64,000 bases of DNA from PALSA-600 sp037142875. Its GTDB lineage: Bacteria > Actinomycetota > Thermoleophilia > Gaiellales > Gaiellaceae. Location of the stretch: the NCBI GenBank assembly GCA_037142875.1, contig JBAWZV010000005.1, positions 62,001-126,000 of the forward strand, in the 5' to 3' direction. Shown in pieces: positions 50,582 to 59,067 of this stretch. Within the stretch, counting starts at the first letter, position 1. Every line of letters starts with the position of its first letter. The position numbers and the translations under genes are program-made. Under the pieces are notes generated by a model. It ran no database searches. It worked only from the letters and a program-made list of their open reading frames with translations, and was not told where the DNA came from.

Positions 50582-51465
50582 TGCAGCAGCGTGCGGACGT
50601 CGCCGGAGGAGAGGAACCTCACGCCCTCGCGGTAGCGCTCCCCACGCCCGCCCCGGAACGCGAACCCGCGCAGGCGAAGCGACCAGAGCAGCAGCCGCCG
50701 CGCTCGCTCGGCCTCCCGCAGCCCGCGATGCTTGTTGAGAAAGCGAAGGATCCCGCGCAGGTTCTCGACGTAGAGCCGGCCGCCGTGCGAGGCGCCGCCG
50801 ACGTGCGTTACCTCGACGCCCGGGAAGAAGACCACCTTCCAGCCCGCCTGGCGAAAGCGATACAGCCAGTCGGTCTCCTCGCTGAACATGAAGAAGTCCT
50901 CGTCGAAGAGCCCCACGGTGTCGGCCGCCGCGCGGCGCACGAGGAGAGCAGCACCCTGCAGCGACTCGACCTCGCGTTCCTCGTCGTGCGCGAAGCCGCC
51001 CCCGTAGAAGGCATTCAGAAGCCGTGTGCGGGGCGCGAGCTTGCGGAGGAAGAGGTACTCGGTTGCGAGCCGCCACAGCGTCGGGTCGCCTCGCACGGAG
51101 CGCTGCAGCGTCCCATCCGGGTTGATCAGTCTCGGCCCGACCACGGCGACCTCGGGATGGGCGTCTGCGTAGGCGACGAGACGCTCCAGCCCGTCACCTT
51201 CGACCCACGCATCGGAGTTGAGCAGGAACGCGTATCGGCCGTGCGCAGCCCGCATGCCGGCGTTGTTGCCGCCGCCCATGCCGAGATTGGCCTGCTCGAT
51301 CACGCGGGCGTCGGGGAATCGCTCTCGGACGAGCGCAACCGTCCCATCGCTCGAGCCATGGTCGACGACGATCCTCTCGTGGCCTGCGACCGACGCGAGG
51401 CAGCGCTCGACGAGCTCGGCCGCGTTCCACGTCACGACCACGACAGAGACGTCGGGATCAGTCAT
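50578..51465 (-). CDS. GT2 family rhamnosyltransferase-like protein, 295 aa
   Basis: VSVVVVTWNAAELVERCLAS and VVDHGSSDGTVALV form the nucleotide site, QANLGMGGGNNAGMRAA the ribose loop, and FLLNSDAWVEGDGLERL the metal region. LQGAALLVRRAAADTVGLFD and FMFSEETDWLYRFRQAGWK are standard for WbbL/RfbF-type rhamnosyl- and galactofuranosyltransferases. It is soluble. It overlaps the next gene by 4 nt and the UPF0104-type gene by 8 nt. Confidence 0.92.
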   Translation of the reverse strand: MTDPDVSVVVVTWNAAELVERCLASVAGHERIVVDHGSSDGTVALVRERFPDARVIEQANLGMGGGNNAGMRAAHGRYAFLLNSDAWVEGDGLERLVAYADAHPEVAVVGPRLINPDGTLQRSVRGDPTLWRLATEYLFLRKLAPRTRLLNAFYGGGFAHDEEREVESLQGAALLVRRAAADTVGLFDEDFFMFSEETDWLYRFRQAGWKVVFFPGVEVTHVGGASHGGRLYVENLRGILRFLNKHRGLREAERARRLLLWSLRLRGFAFRGGRGERYREGVRFLSSGDVRTLLQ

Positions 51466-52429
51466 CAGGCGCGACGGCGGGCTTCCGCTGCAGCCCCTCC
51501 CAGAGCAACACCACGAGACCGGGTGCCGCGAGGAGCAGCGTCATCACAAAGAAGAGGAACCCGCAGGCGAAGGCGGGGTCGGCGTCAATGCCGAGCTTGC
51601 CAAGGAAGCTGACGAAGAAGGCCTCACGGACGGCGAGGCCGTTGATCGTGAACGGAACGAGCATGACGAGGAAGAGGAGCGGCCCGAGCACGACGTAGGG
51701 GCGCACCGAGAGGTCGATCCCGACGGCCTTGCCGGATGCCCAGATCGCGACGATCCGCGAGGCCTGCACGAAGACGGTGACGACCGAGACGACGAGGAGC
51801 GTCCCGATGTGGTCGCGGTAGCCGTGGATCCCCTCGTAGGCCGCCCGGATCGGCCGGTCGACGCGGAGGCGGCGCAGGAGCGGCACAGCGAAGCTGATCG
51901 GCCGACGTGCCCGCCGCGAGAAGAAGATCACGCCGGCGAGGATCGTCAGGACGACGAAGAGCGCCTCGACCCACAGATACGCCCCGATCTCGTAGCGGCC
52001 GATCGCGAGCACGAACCCGAGCGCCGCGAGGGCGAGCGTGACGGCACCTCCGATGGCGCGCTCGATCAGCACCGAGCCGGCGATCGGCGAGCCCTTGCCG
52101 GGATGGCGCCTGGCGGTCTCGTAGATCCGTGAGGCGTCGCCCCCGACGGCGGTCGGCAGCACCTGGCCGACGGCGTAGGAGACAAAGTAGGCGCGAGAGA
52201 GCCAGGTGATGCTCTCCGAGATGTCGCGGGCGCGCAGCAGGAGCCGCCAGCGCCAGGCCTGCGGCGGAACCGTCGCGACCGTGAAGAACGCCGAGAGCGC
52301 CAGCCAGCCGACATCGGCGTGACGAATCGTGTCGACGGTCTTGCCGAGGTCGATCTTCGCGACGATGTAGAACGCGGCGAGCCCCGTGACAAGCAGCGTG
52401 GCGCCGAGCCGCAGTCCGCGACTTCTCAT
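51458..52429 (-). CDS. UPF0104/LPG-synthase-TM-type membrane protein, 323 aa
   Basis: Seven or eight hydrophobic segments. LGKTVDTIRHADVGWLALSA, AYFVSYAVGQVLPTAVGGDASR and FTINGLAVREAFFV follow the PF03706 pattern (YbhN, AglD and MprF N-terminal domain). Members flip lipids or support polyprenyl-linked sugar transport. Within this run of GT genes it may help recycle or translocate the carrier lipid; that is inference. The start follows the ATP-grasp stop by 9 nt. Confidence 0.87.
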   Translation of the reverse strand: MRSRGLRLGATLLVTGLAAFYIVAKIDLGKTVDTIRHADVGWLALSAFFTVATVPPQAWRWRLLLRARDISESITWLSRAYFVSYAVGQVLPTAVGGDASRIYETARRHPGKGSPIAGSVLIERAIGGAVTLALAALGFVLAIGRYEIGAYLWVEALFVVLTILAGVIFFSRRARRPISFAVPLLRRLRVDRPIRAAYEGIHGYRDHIGTLLVVSVVTVFVQASRIVAIWASGKAVGIDLSVRPYVVLGPLLFLVMLVPFTINGLAVREAFFVSFLGKLGIDADPAFACGFLFFVMTLLLAAPGLVVLLWEGLQRKPAVAPDD

Positions 52430-52438
52430 ACGACCCGG

Positions 52439-53665
52439 TTAGACGAGGATTTCGGCATCGGCCGTGACGAAGCGTATTTGTAGGGCGGCGCTCTCTGCGC
52501 GGGCGAGCGCATCCTCACGCGATCCCCCGACCGCGAGCACTGCCCCGGCCCTGTCGGCCGCGCGCTCCAGCGGGCCGTAGGCATGGGAGCTCTCCCTGTA
52601 GATCCGGGTCGCGACGACGCCCGGCAGGCCGTGCATGACCTCGACGTACTCGAGCTCTCCGGGAGGCGCCACGAGGAAGCGTGTCGCGGCGCCGCCGACC
52701 CGCGCGCCGTAGCCCGCGGCAACCTCGCTCGCGGCGACAGGAGTTCCGAGCGCCGCCGCGAGGGCTAGCGCGTTCAGCTCGACCCCGGTGACGGCCTGGA
52801 CGAGCTCGGCGTCGTGACCGGCACCGAGGCGTGCCGCGACGCTGATCACCTCCGGCCCGCCGCGGGTGATGCGAAGCACGACCTGGGACGGCCCGTCGCC
52901 GATGCCGACTGCCTCGACCGCGCGCCGCGCGACCTCGACCGCGAGCTCGCCGTGGTGAGATGGCCAGAGGTGGGCGAGCGCGACGCCGAACGCGGGTGCT
53001 TCGGCAACGATCGTGTCGGTGACCGCGAGAGGGATGTAGACGCCTCCGGCGCAGAAGCCGGTAACCGACACCTCAGGGCCCTCGATCACCTCCTCGACAA
53101 GAACGACGCTCCCGCGCGAGGCGGCCCGGGCACGGAGAAACGCATCCGCGTACTCGTGCTCCTCCTCGACCACGGAGAGCCCCTTCTGCCCCTGGCGATC
53201 CGGGGCCTTGACGACAAACGGCAGCGGGACGGCGAGCCCCTCGCCATAGTCGGCGACCGCCTGCCAGCGCGGCTGGGGAACACCCGCCGCGGCGAGGGCC
53301 TCCCGCTGACGTTGCTTGTGCGTCGTGCGCATCGCGACCGCAGGAGTGAGGGGGTGGGCGAGCCCGAGCCTCTCGGCGACGCGCGCGGCGGCCGCCACGG
53401 CCCAGTCGCTACCGGGTGCGATCACGCCGTCCAGAGACAGTGCGGCTGCGAGCCGCTCGATCGCAGGCTCGTCCTCGGTCGAGACGATGCAGCGGCGGTC
53501 GGCGAGCGCGAACCCCGGCGCGCCTGGATTCCGGTCGCAGACGGCCGTCCAGACGCCCTGGGCCTTCGCCGCTTCAAGCAGGCCGAGCTGCGCCGGACCG
53601 GCTCCCATGACCAGCAGCCGTGGACCACTCTCGGCGGGGCTCCGTACCACGGAAGCCATTCTCAC
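52439..53665 (-). CDS. ATP-grasp protein with altered metal site, 408 aa
   Basis: RLLVMGAGPAQLGLLEAAKAQG is the N-terminal pre-ATP-grasp fold. LPFVVKAPDRQGQKGLSVV provides the ATP lysine and glycine loop, and VLVEEVIEGPEVSVTGF the nucleotide grip. The C-terminal metal element reads EVISVAARLGAGHDAELV: the Glu expected before the x-Ala-Arg motif is Ser here, and the usual Asn is Ala as in some relatives. Ligase activity may be lost or changed. Starts GTG 53665 and ATG 53659 are both possible. It is co-directional with the acetyltransferase and aminotransferase genes upstream. Confidence 0.8.
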   Translation of the reverse strand: MRMASVVRSPAESGPRLLVMGAGPAQLGLLEAAKAQGVWTAVCDRNPGAPGFALADRRCIVSTEDEPAIERLAAALSLDGVIAPGSDWAVAAAARVAERLGLAHPLTPAVAMRTTHKQRQREALAAAGVPQPRWQAVADYGEGLAVPLPFVVKAPDRQGQKGLSVVEEEHEYADAFLRARAASRGSVVLVEEVIEGPEVSVTGFCAGGVYIPLAVTDTIVAEAPAFGVALAHLWPSHHGELAVEVARRAVEAVGIGDGPSQVVLRITRGGPEVISVAARLGAGHDAELVQAVTGVELNALALAAALGTPVAASEVAAGYGARVGGAATRFLVAPPGELEYVEVMHGLPGVVATRIYRESSHAYGPLERAADRAGAVLAVGGSREDALARAESAALQIRFVTADAEILV

Positions 53666-53688
53666 GGTCGCGGGGGACGACGCCGTTC

Positions 53689-54165
53689 TCAGACGGTCGC
53701 AGGCGGGTGGATCACCCGCACCGGACGTGCGGGAACGCCGGCCACCACCGCGTAGTCGTCCACGTCACCCGTCACCACCGCGCCCGCCGCGACGACGGCG
53801 TGTCGACCAATGCGACACGGCCCGATGATCGTCGCGTTCGAGGCGATCCACGCCCCCTCCGCGACGACGATATCGCGGCCCTCACGTGGGATCGCGTCGC
53901 GACGGTCGGCGCCGAGCCGGTCGATATCGTGGGTCCCGGTGAGGAGCGACACACCGTGGCCGAAGAACGCGCCGGCCTCGACGGTGATCGACCCGGACGA
54001 GACGTTGAAGAGCGCATCGTTGACGACGGCGTCAGGTGCGATCACGACCCGCTCGACCGGGCCGAAGATGGCGTGGTGGTACAGCGCGGCCTCGCGCACG
54101 AAGCGGCCGAGCGGCCCGCGGAGGAGACGCCAGCGCAGACCCTGCGGACGCGGAGGCTTCGCCAT
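53689..54165 (-). CDS. Left-handed beta-helix (hexapeptide) acetyltransferase, 158 aa
   Basis: Hexapeptide-repeat strings run through the middle and end: VVIAPDAVVNDALFNVSSGS, ITVEAGAFFGHGVSLLTGTH, IVVAEGAWIASNATIIGPCR, IGRHAVVAAGAVVTGDVDD. The final VVAGVPARPVRVI is the standard end of WbbJ/LpxA-like sugar acetyltransferases. Next to a DegT aminotransferase it probably N-acetylates the new amino sugar, or O-acetylates the glycan. It follows that gene by 3 nt. Confidence 0.9.
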   Translation of the reverse strand: MAKPPRPQGLRWRLLRGPLGRFVREAALYHHAIFGPVERVVIAPDAVVNDALFNVSSGSITVEAGAFFGHGVSLLTGTHDIDRLGADRRDAIPREGRDIVVAEGAWIASNATIIGPCRIGRHAVVAAGAVVTGDVDDYAVVAGVPARPVRVIHPPATV

Positions 54166-54168
54166 CGG

Positions 54169-55233
54169 CTAGAGGGCTGCGGCGAGCGCCGCGGCGACGC
54201 GGTCGAGGTCACCGTCGGTCAGCTTCGAGTGCAACGGCAGCGCGAGAGCGCGTGCGAACACCCGGTCGGCGCCGGGGAAGCTGCCCTGATCGACGTACGG
54301 CCCAAGCCGGTTGACGGCGAATGTTCCGATCTGCGCCTCGATGCCCTGGCCGCGGAGCTCCGCGAGGATCCGGTCGCGATCGTCGACCTGAAGGACGTAC
54401 GCTTGCCAGCCGTGAACGTCGCCTTCATCGGCGCCGGGAAGATCCACCGGAAGGTGCGCCAGTCGTTCGGTGTACCCGTCGGCGACACGCGTGCGATCGG
54501 TGACGAGCTCGTCGAGCCGGCGAAGCTGCGGCAGGCCGATCGCGCACAGAACGTCAGACAGCCGATAGTTGAACCCCGGCTCGGGCATGTTGGCGTCCGC
54601 GAGCGACCGCCAGCCGTGGTTGCGCAGCTCGGTGACCGTGGCCGCAACCTGCTCGTCGTTCGTCGTGATCGCACCGCCCTCGCCCGTGGTGACGATCTTG
54701 CGCGGATGGAAGCTGAAGCAGCCCGCGAGCCCTATCGACCCGCACGGGCGGCCGCGGCGGCTCGCGCCGAGCGCACCGGCAGCGTCCTCGACGAGCGGCA
54801 GGTCGGGGAGATCCTCGACCCGGACCGGACGCCCGAAGATGTGCACGGCCATCAGCGCCTTCGTGCGCGGACCGACCGTGATCCGATCGGGATCGATGTT
54901 CATCGTCACCGGGTCGACGTCGACGAGGACCGGCTTCAGCCCCGAGAGCGCGACGACGTTCGCGGTGGCAGGAAAGGTGTAGGCGGGCACGAGAACCTCG
55001 TCGCCCGGCTCGAGGCCGAGCGCGAGCACAGCCAGATGCAGCGCCGCGGTGCCAGATGAGACGGCGACCGCGTGCTCGACTGAGCACGCCCGTTCGAGCT
55101 CACGCTCGAACTCCTGGACGAGCGGGCCCATCGTGAGCATGCCGCTCTCGAGGACGTCGGCGACCTCAGCGAGTTCAGCGGCCCCGACGTCGGGCCACGC
55201 TAGCCGGATGCGGTCGTTCTCTCCCGATACCAC
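54169..55233 (-). CDS. DegT/DnrJ/EryC1 family sugar aminotransferase, 354 aa
   Basis: The PLP lysine is in FSFHPRKIVTTGEGG (about Lys179). VLVPAYTFPATANVVAL, PVLVDVDPVTMNIDPD, VEDAAGALGA and PGFNYRLSDVLCAIGLPQL are family strings. It converts a keto sugar nucleotide to an amino sugar using glutamate, feeding the acetyltransferase encoded next. GTG 55233 is the only reasonable start and overlaps the epimerase gene by 34 nt. The upstream SDR at 56168 could provide the keto intermediate. Confidence 0.92.
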   Translation of the reverse strand: MVSGENDRIRLAWPDVGAAELAEVADVLESGMLTMGPLVQEFERELERACSVEHAVAVSSGTAALHLAVLALGLEPGDEVLVPAYTFPATANVVALSGLKPVLVDVDPVTMNIDPDRITVGPRTKALMAVHIFGRPVRVEDLPDLPLVEDAAGALGASRRGRPCGSIGLAGCFSFHPRKIVTTGEGGAITTNDEQVAATVTELRNHGWRSLADANMPEPGFNYRLSDVLCAIGLPQLRRLDELVTDRTRVADGYTERLAHLPVDLPGADEGDVHGWQAYVLQVDDRDRILAELRGQGIEAQIGTFAVNRLGPYVDQGSFPGADRVFARALALPLHSKLTDGDLDRVAAALAAAL

Positions 55234-56168
55234 TGAATCGTCCGCTCAAGACCGTCGTCCAGCTCTACCGTCGGCTCCCAGCCGATCAGCTCACGTGCCT
55301 TCTCGACGTTCGGGATCCGCAGTTCGACATCGACGTAGCCGAGCGGTGCGAAGACAATCTCGCCCGTCGCGCCGGCCAGCCGCTTGATGCGCTGGGCAAG
55401 GTCGTAGATCGTGACCGACGAGCGAGGGTTGCCGATGTTGAACGCCTGGCCGACCGCCTCGGGCCGCTCGAGACACGCGAGCACACCGCTGACCATGTCG
55501 GTGACGTAGCACCAGGCGCGGATCTGCGACCCATCGCCGCGCACCGTCAGGTTCTGGCCACCGAGGGCAGCCTCGATGAACGCGCGGATCGCGCCGCCAC
55601 CGATCTGGCCCGGCCCGAAGACGTTGAACGGATGCACCGTGACGGTGGGAAGCTTGAGCTCGTCGTGGTAGGCGTGCGCCATGTGCTCGCCGGCGAGCTT
55701 CGAGACGGCGTACGTCCAGCGCGCCTCGCCGACGGAGCCGATCGTCGAGACCTGGCCCTCACTGACGTTGTAGGCGTGCGTGCCGAAGACCTCGCTGGTC
55801 GAGAAGTCGACGAACCGCTCGAGCGTGTCGATCGTGCCGAGCGCGGCCTCGAGCGCGTTGTACGTGCCGATCACGTTCACGCGCATCGTCCGGACCGGAC
55901 TCTCGAGCACCGTCTCGACACCGGCGATCGCAGCGCAGTGGACGAAGTGCGTCACACCCTTTGCGAGCGCCGTCAGACCCGGGCCGTCGAGGACGTCGCC
56001 CTGGTGCAGCGTGAAGTTTGGATGGTCGGCGAGGGGCGTCCCGGCGAGGGCGTTGCGGTGCAGGTTGTCGACCGCGATGATCTCGTTGCGGTCGACAAGC
56101 TCCTTCGCGAGAGTCGTCGCGATGAAGCCTGCGCCACCGGTAATCAGGATCCGCTTTCCCTCGAGCAT
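55200..56168 (-). CDS. NAD-dependent SDR epimerase/dehydratase, 322 aa
   Basis: RILITGGAGFIATTLAKELV is a variant NAD loop (FIATT where FIGSH is usual). DFSTSEVFGTHAYNVSE and WTYAVSKLAGEHMAHAYH give Ser/Thr and Tyr-Lys. TVHPFNVFGPGQIGGGAI and GDGSQIRAWCYVTDMV complete the extended SDR fold, closest to UXS/ArnA or nucleotide-sugar dehydratases. It could make the keto substrate for the aminotransferase downstream. ATG 56168 is chosen because TAGACT lies 7 nt before it. Confidence 0.85.
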   Translation of the reverse strand: MLEGKRILITGGAGFIATTLAKELVDRNEIIAVDNLHRNALAGTPLADHPNFTLHQGDVLDGPGLTALAKGVTHFVHCAAIAGVETVLESPVRTMRVNVIGTYNALEAALGTIDTLERFVDFSTSEVFGTHAYNVSEGQVSTIGSVGEARWTYAVSKLAGEHMAHAYHDELKLPTVTVHPFNVFGPGQIGGGAIRAFIEAALGGQNLTVRGDGSQIRAWCYVTDMVSGVLACLERPEAVGQAFNIGNPRSSVTIYDLAQRIKRLAGATGEIVFAPLGYVDVELRIPNVEKARELIGWEPTVELDDGLERTIQWYRERTTASG

Positions 56169-56175
56169 CGCGCCG

Positions 56176-56181
56176 AGTCTA
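56176..56181 (-). promoter_or_regulatory. TAGACT -10 box, leaderless start at 56168
   Basis: On the minus strand TAGACT ends 7 nt before ATG 56168. The same hexamer precedes the gmd gene at 39920. Confidence 0.5.
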
Positions 56182-56190
56182 ACGGCGACA

Positions 56191-56196
56191 TATCGT
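56191..56196 (+). promoter_or_regulatory. TATCGT -10 box, leaderless start at 56204
   Basis: TATCGT ends 7 nt before GTG 56204 and decides that start over TTG 56198. Both divergent promoters fit in a 35-bp gap. Confidence 0.5.
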
Positions 56197-56203
56197 CTTG
56201 TCT

Positions 56204-57184
56204 GTGAACGACCGCTTGAACCAGGCTCGAGCCGAGGCCGAATCGGCCCGGAACGTCTCTGCAACGCCCGATCAGCGCGGCCTCCGGTCACGCCTGGCGC
56301 GCGTCGCCGAGCCGCTCGCGCGCGCCCAGCGGACGTTCAACGACGCGGCGCTGAAGGTGCTCGACGCGCTCTCGGAGCGGGTCGATGCCGCCGCCGGTGA
56401 CGCCCAGGCGGCCGAGCGCCGCTCGCGCGAGCTCGAGGAACGGCTGCTCCGGCTCGAGCGCCGGAGCGGTGACGTGCCACGCACCGTCGCCTCCCAGCCA
56501 CGCCAGGACGCGCTGCCCGACTACTTCGCCTTCGAGGCGCGGATGCGCGCGCCGACCGAGGAGGTCCGCGAGCGTCAGCGTCCCTACCTCGATCTTCTGC
56601 GCGACGCCGCCCCGGTGCTCGACGTCGGCTGCGGCCGCGGCGAGCTGCTCAGGCTCCTGCGTGAGCACGACGTCGAGGGGCGCGGCGTCGATGCCGACGG
56701 CGACATGGTCGCCTACGCCACCGGAGAAGGGCTCGCGGTCGAGCAGGGCGACGCGCTGGCCTACCTCGGGTCCCTCCACGACGGCTCACTCGGCGCTGTC
56801 GTCGCGCTCCAGCTCGTCGAGCATCTCCCGCCCGGCGTCCTCATCGCGTTGCTCGAGCAGGCGGTGCGCGTGCTCCGGCCGGGCGGCGTGCTGCTGCTCG
56901 AAACGATCAACCCGCTCGCCCCGGTTGCGCTCCGGCACTACTTCTCCGACCTCACGCACTCCCAGCCTCTCGTGCCGGAGACCCTCGAGGTGCTCGTCCG
57001 CGGCGCCGGGTTCACGTCGACCGAGGTTCGGTACCTGAACGCACCAGCCGAGCGCCTGCGCGACGTCGAGCTCCCTGCCGGTGAGGAGTGGGACGCCGCC
57101 CGGGTCGCGCTCGCGGCGAACGCCAGGCTCGTCAACGACATCCTGTTCGCTCCTCTCGACTACGCGCTCGTCGCCCGGCGCTGA
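56204..57184 (+). CDS. Class I SAM methyltransferase with N-terminal coiled coil, 326 aa
   Basis: Residues 1-95 are charged and heptad-like (RSRELEERLLRLERRSG). PVLDVGCGRGELLRLLREH is motif I, then VEGRGVDADGDMVAYATGEG and VVALQLVEHLPPGVLIALLE. VLRPGGVLLLETINPLAP and HYFSDLTHSQPLVPETL are typical of glycan-chain methyltransferases, where a coiled coil often positions the enzyme at a polymerase or membrane. It could cap or decorate the polymer. It begins the plus-strand run to 62570. Confidence 0.87.
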   Translation: MNDRLNQARAEAESARNVSATPDQRGLRSRLARVAEPLARAQRTFNDAALKVLDALSERVDAAAGDAQAAERRSRELEERLLRLERRSGDVPRTVASQPRQDALPDYFAFEARMRAPTEEVRERQRPYLDLLRDAAPVLDVGCGRGELLRLLREHDVEGRGVDADGDMVAYATGEGLAVEQGDALAYLGSLHDGSLGAVVALQLVEHLPPGVLIALLEQAVRVLRPGGVLLLETINPLAPVALRHYFSDLTHSQPLVPETLEVLVRGAGFTSTEVRYLNAPAERLRDVELPAGEEWDAARVALAANARLVNDILFAPLDYALVARR

Positions 57185-57192
57185 GGTGTCGT

Positions 57193-57198
57193 TAGCAT
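57193..57198 (+). promoter_or_regulatory. TAGCAT -10 candidate before the 57209 gene
   Basis: TAGCAT ends 10 nt before TTG 57209 in a 24-nt gap. It gives a leader of about 3 nt; weaker support than the 6-8 nt cases. Confidence 0.35.
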
Positions 57199-57208
57199 CG
57201 GGACGGCC

Positions 57209-58423
57209 TTGAAGACCGTCCTTTTCATCGGCGCCGGACGCCACCAGCGTCGCGCCATCATCCGCGCGAAGGAGTTTGGGCTGCGCGTGGTCGCCGTCGA
57301 CCGCAACCCCGACGCGCTCGGACTCGTCGAGGCGGACGTCCCGCTCGTCGTCGAGTTCTCCGATGTGGCGGCTGTCCTGAAGGCGGTCGAGGGGATCGAG
57401 ATCCACGGCGTGCTCACCGTCTCGGCGGACCGCGCCGTGCCCATCGTCGCCGCTGTCGCCGAGGCGCTCGGCCTGCCGGGGATCGGCGTCAAGACGGCGC
57501 ACCTGATGACGCACAAGGTTGAGATGCGGCGCCAGCTCGCCGACGCGGGCGTCCCGCAGCCACGCTTTGCGGCGGTGCGGTCGCTCTCGGAGCGGCGGCG
57601 CGCGGCCTCGGAGGTCGGCTTCCCGGCGGTGCTCAAGCCGGCCGACTCCGGCGGCCAGCGCGGCATCTTCCGCGTCGAGTCGCTCGACGACGTCGACGCT
57701 CACCTGCACGAGGCGCTTGCGGCATCGCCGACCGGCGAGGCCATCCTCGAGGAGTTCGTCGAGGGCACGGAGATGAACGGCATCGTGATCGCCCGCGACG
57801 GCGAGACGATCCCGCTCACGCTCTCCGACCGGATGCGTCCGCCCGGCATCGGCTTCGGGGTCGGCTGGATCCACGTCTACCCGCCGACGATCCCGCCCGA
57901 CCACCTTGCCGAGGCAGAGCGGGTCGCCGGCCACACCGTTCGCGCGCTCGGGCTCAAGACCGGCATCGCGTTTCCCCAGCTGATCGCGGCCCCCGACGGT
58001 CGCGTGGTCGTCGTCGAGTGCGCCGCGCGGATTCCGGGCGGCCAGATGGCGGACCTCGTGCGCCACGCCGTCGGGGTCGACCTCGTCGAGGTGCAGCTGA
58101 AGATGGCACTCGGCGAGCCGCTCCCGGACGAGCTCGTGCTGCCTCACTTCCGCCAGCCGCTCGCCGTTCGCTTCCTCACCGCGGAGCCCGGGCCGCTACC
58201 GACGGGCCGGGTCGTGCGCATCGGGCCGCTCGATCGCGTGCTTGCGGCACCCGGCGTGGTGCAGGCCGACACCTACCTGCAGGTCGGCGAGATCATCCGC
58301 CCCGTGCGCCTCGACGGCGACCGCCGCGGCTACGTGATCGCGACGGCCAACACGAACCTCGGCGCCCTCGATCGCGCCGTCGCCGCCGCCTGCCTGATCG
58401 AGGTCGAGGTCGAGCCTGCGTGA
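57209..58423 (+). CDS. ATP-grasp family ligase, 404 aa
   Basis: TVLFIGAGRHQRRAIIRAKEFG is a pre-ATP-grasp strand-loop. FPAVLKPADSGGQRGIFRV holds the ATP lysine; ILEEFVEGTEMNGIVIARDG the nucleotide grip. VVVVECAARIPGGQMADLVR is the metal element with the acidic Glu kept and Ala where Asn is common, as in BacD/carnosine-synthase-like relatives. It should make an amide or peptide-type bond. The start is TTG 57209. A NodB-like gene follows with a GTGA overlap, then a second ATP-grasp gene. Confidence 0.85.
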   Translation: MKTVLFIGAGRHQRRAIIRAKEFGLRVVAVDRNPDALGLVEADVPLVVEFSDVAAVLKAVEGIEIHGVLTVSADRAVPIVAAVAEALGLPGIGVKTAHLMTHKVEMRRQLADAGVPQPRFAAVRSLSERRRAASEVGFPAVLKPADSGGQRGIFRVESLDDVDAHLHEALAASPTGEAILEEFVEGTEMNGIVIARDGETIPLTLSDRMRPPGIGFGVGWIHVYPPTIPPDHLAEAERVAGHTVRALGLKTGIAFPQLIAAPDGRVVVVECAARIPGGQMADLVRHAVGVDLVEVQLKMALGEPLPDELVLPHFRQPLAVRFLTAEPGPLPTGRVVRIGPLDRVLAAPGVVQADTYLQVGEIIRPVRLDGDRRGYVIATANTNLGALDRAVAAACLIEVEVEPA

Positions 58424-59067
58424 GCGGAAGCTGCAACTTCTCACTCGGCCACTACCGTGATCTGCTCGAGGCGGCGAAGACGGGCGGCTACCGCTTTGCA
58501 GGCTTCGATCGCGCACCCGAGCAGGGCGACCTGATCCTGCGCCACGACATCGACCTGTCGCTCGACGCTGCCGTCTCGCTCGCCGAGGTCGAGGCCGAGG
58601 CAGGCGCGTGGTCGACGTGGTTTCTGATGACCCGCTCGATCTTCTACAACCTCGACTCGCCAGAAGGTGTGAGTGCGATCGCGAGGATCCGTGAGCTCGG
58701 CGGCAGGATCGCCCACCATGCGGTGTGGCCGAACGTCGATCTCGACGACCGCTTCGACCCGATCGTCGCCTGGCACAACCCGGACCCGGAGTACATGACG
58801 GCGCCGGTCGACGGCGTCGTCAACGTGATGCAGTCGCCCTGGTTCGACCCCGATCACTACCGCTCTGACTCCAACCAGCACTGGCGCCACGGCTGCCCGC
58901 ACGACGCCCTCGCGGCCGGCGAGGTCGAGTGGCTGCAGCTCCTGACCCACCCCGCGATCTGGGCGTTCCCGGGCGCGACGATGGGCGAGACGATGCGTGC
59001 CTTCCTCGACGCCGATCGTGACGCCCGCCTCGAGCACCTGCGAGCTGACAGGATCGACCTGGCATGA
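58420..59067 (+). CDS. NodB-like (polysaccharide deacetylase fold) protein, 215 aa
   Basis: GDLILRHDIDLSLDAAVSLA carries the first NodB motif with paired Asp. AWSTWFLMTRSIFYNLDSPE and GGRIAHHAVWPNVDLDD look like a shortened barrel with metal-binding His. No signal peptide is seen. GTG 58420 overlaps the ATP-grasp stop upstream (GTGA), and the stop overlaps the second ATP-grasp start (ATGA), so the three are made together. It may remove acetyl or formyl groups from the compound the ligases act on; this is inference. Confidence 0.72.
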   Translation: MSGSCNFSLGHYRDLLEAAKTGGYRFAGFDRAPEQGDLILRHDIDLSLDAAVSLAEVEAEAGAWSTWFLMTRSIFYNLDSPEGVSAIARIRELGGRIAHHAVWPNVDLDDRFDPIVAWHNPDPEYMTAPVDGVVNVMQSPWFDPDHYRSDSNQHWRHGCPHDALAAGEVEWLQLLTHPAIWAFPGATMGETMRAFLDADRDARLEHLRADRIDLA

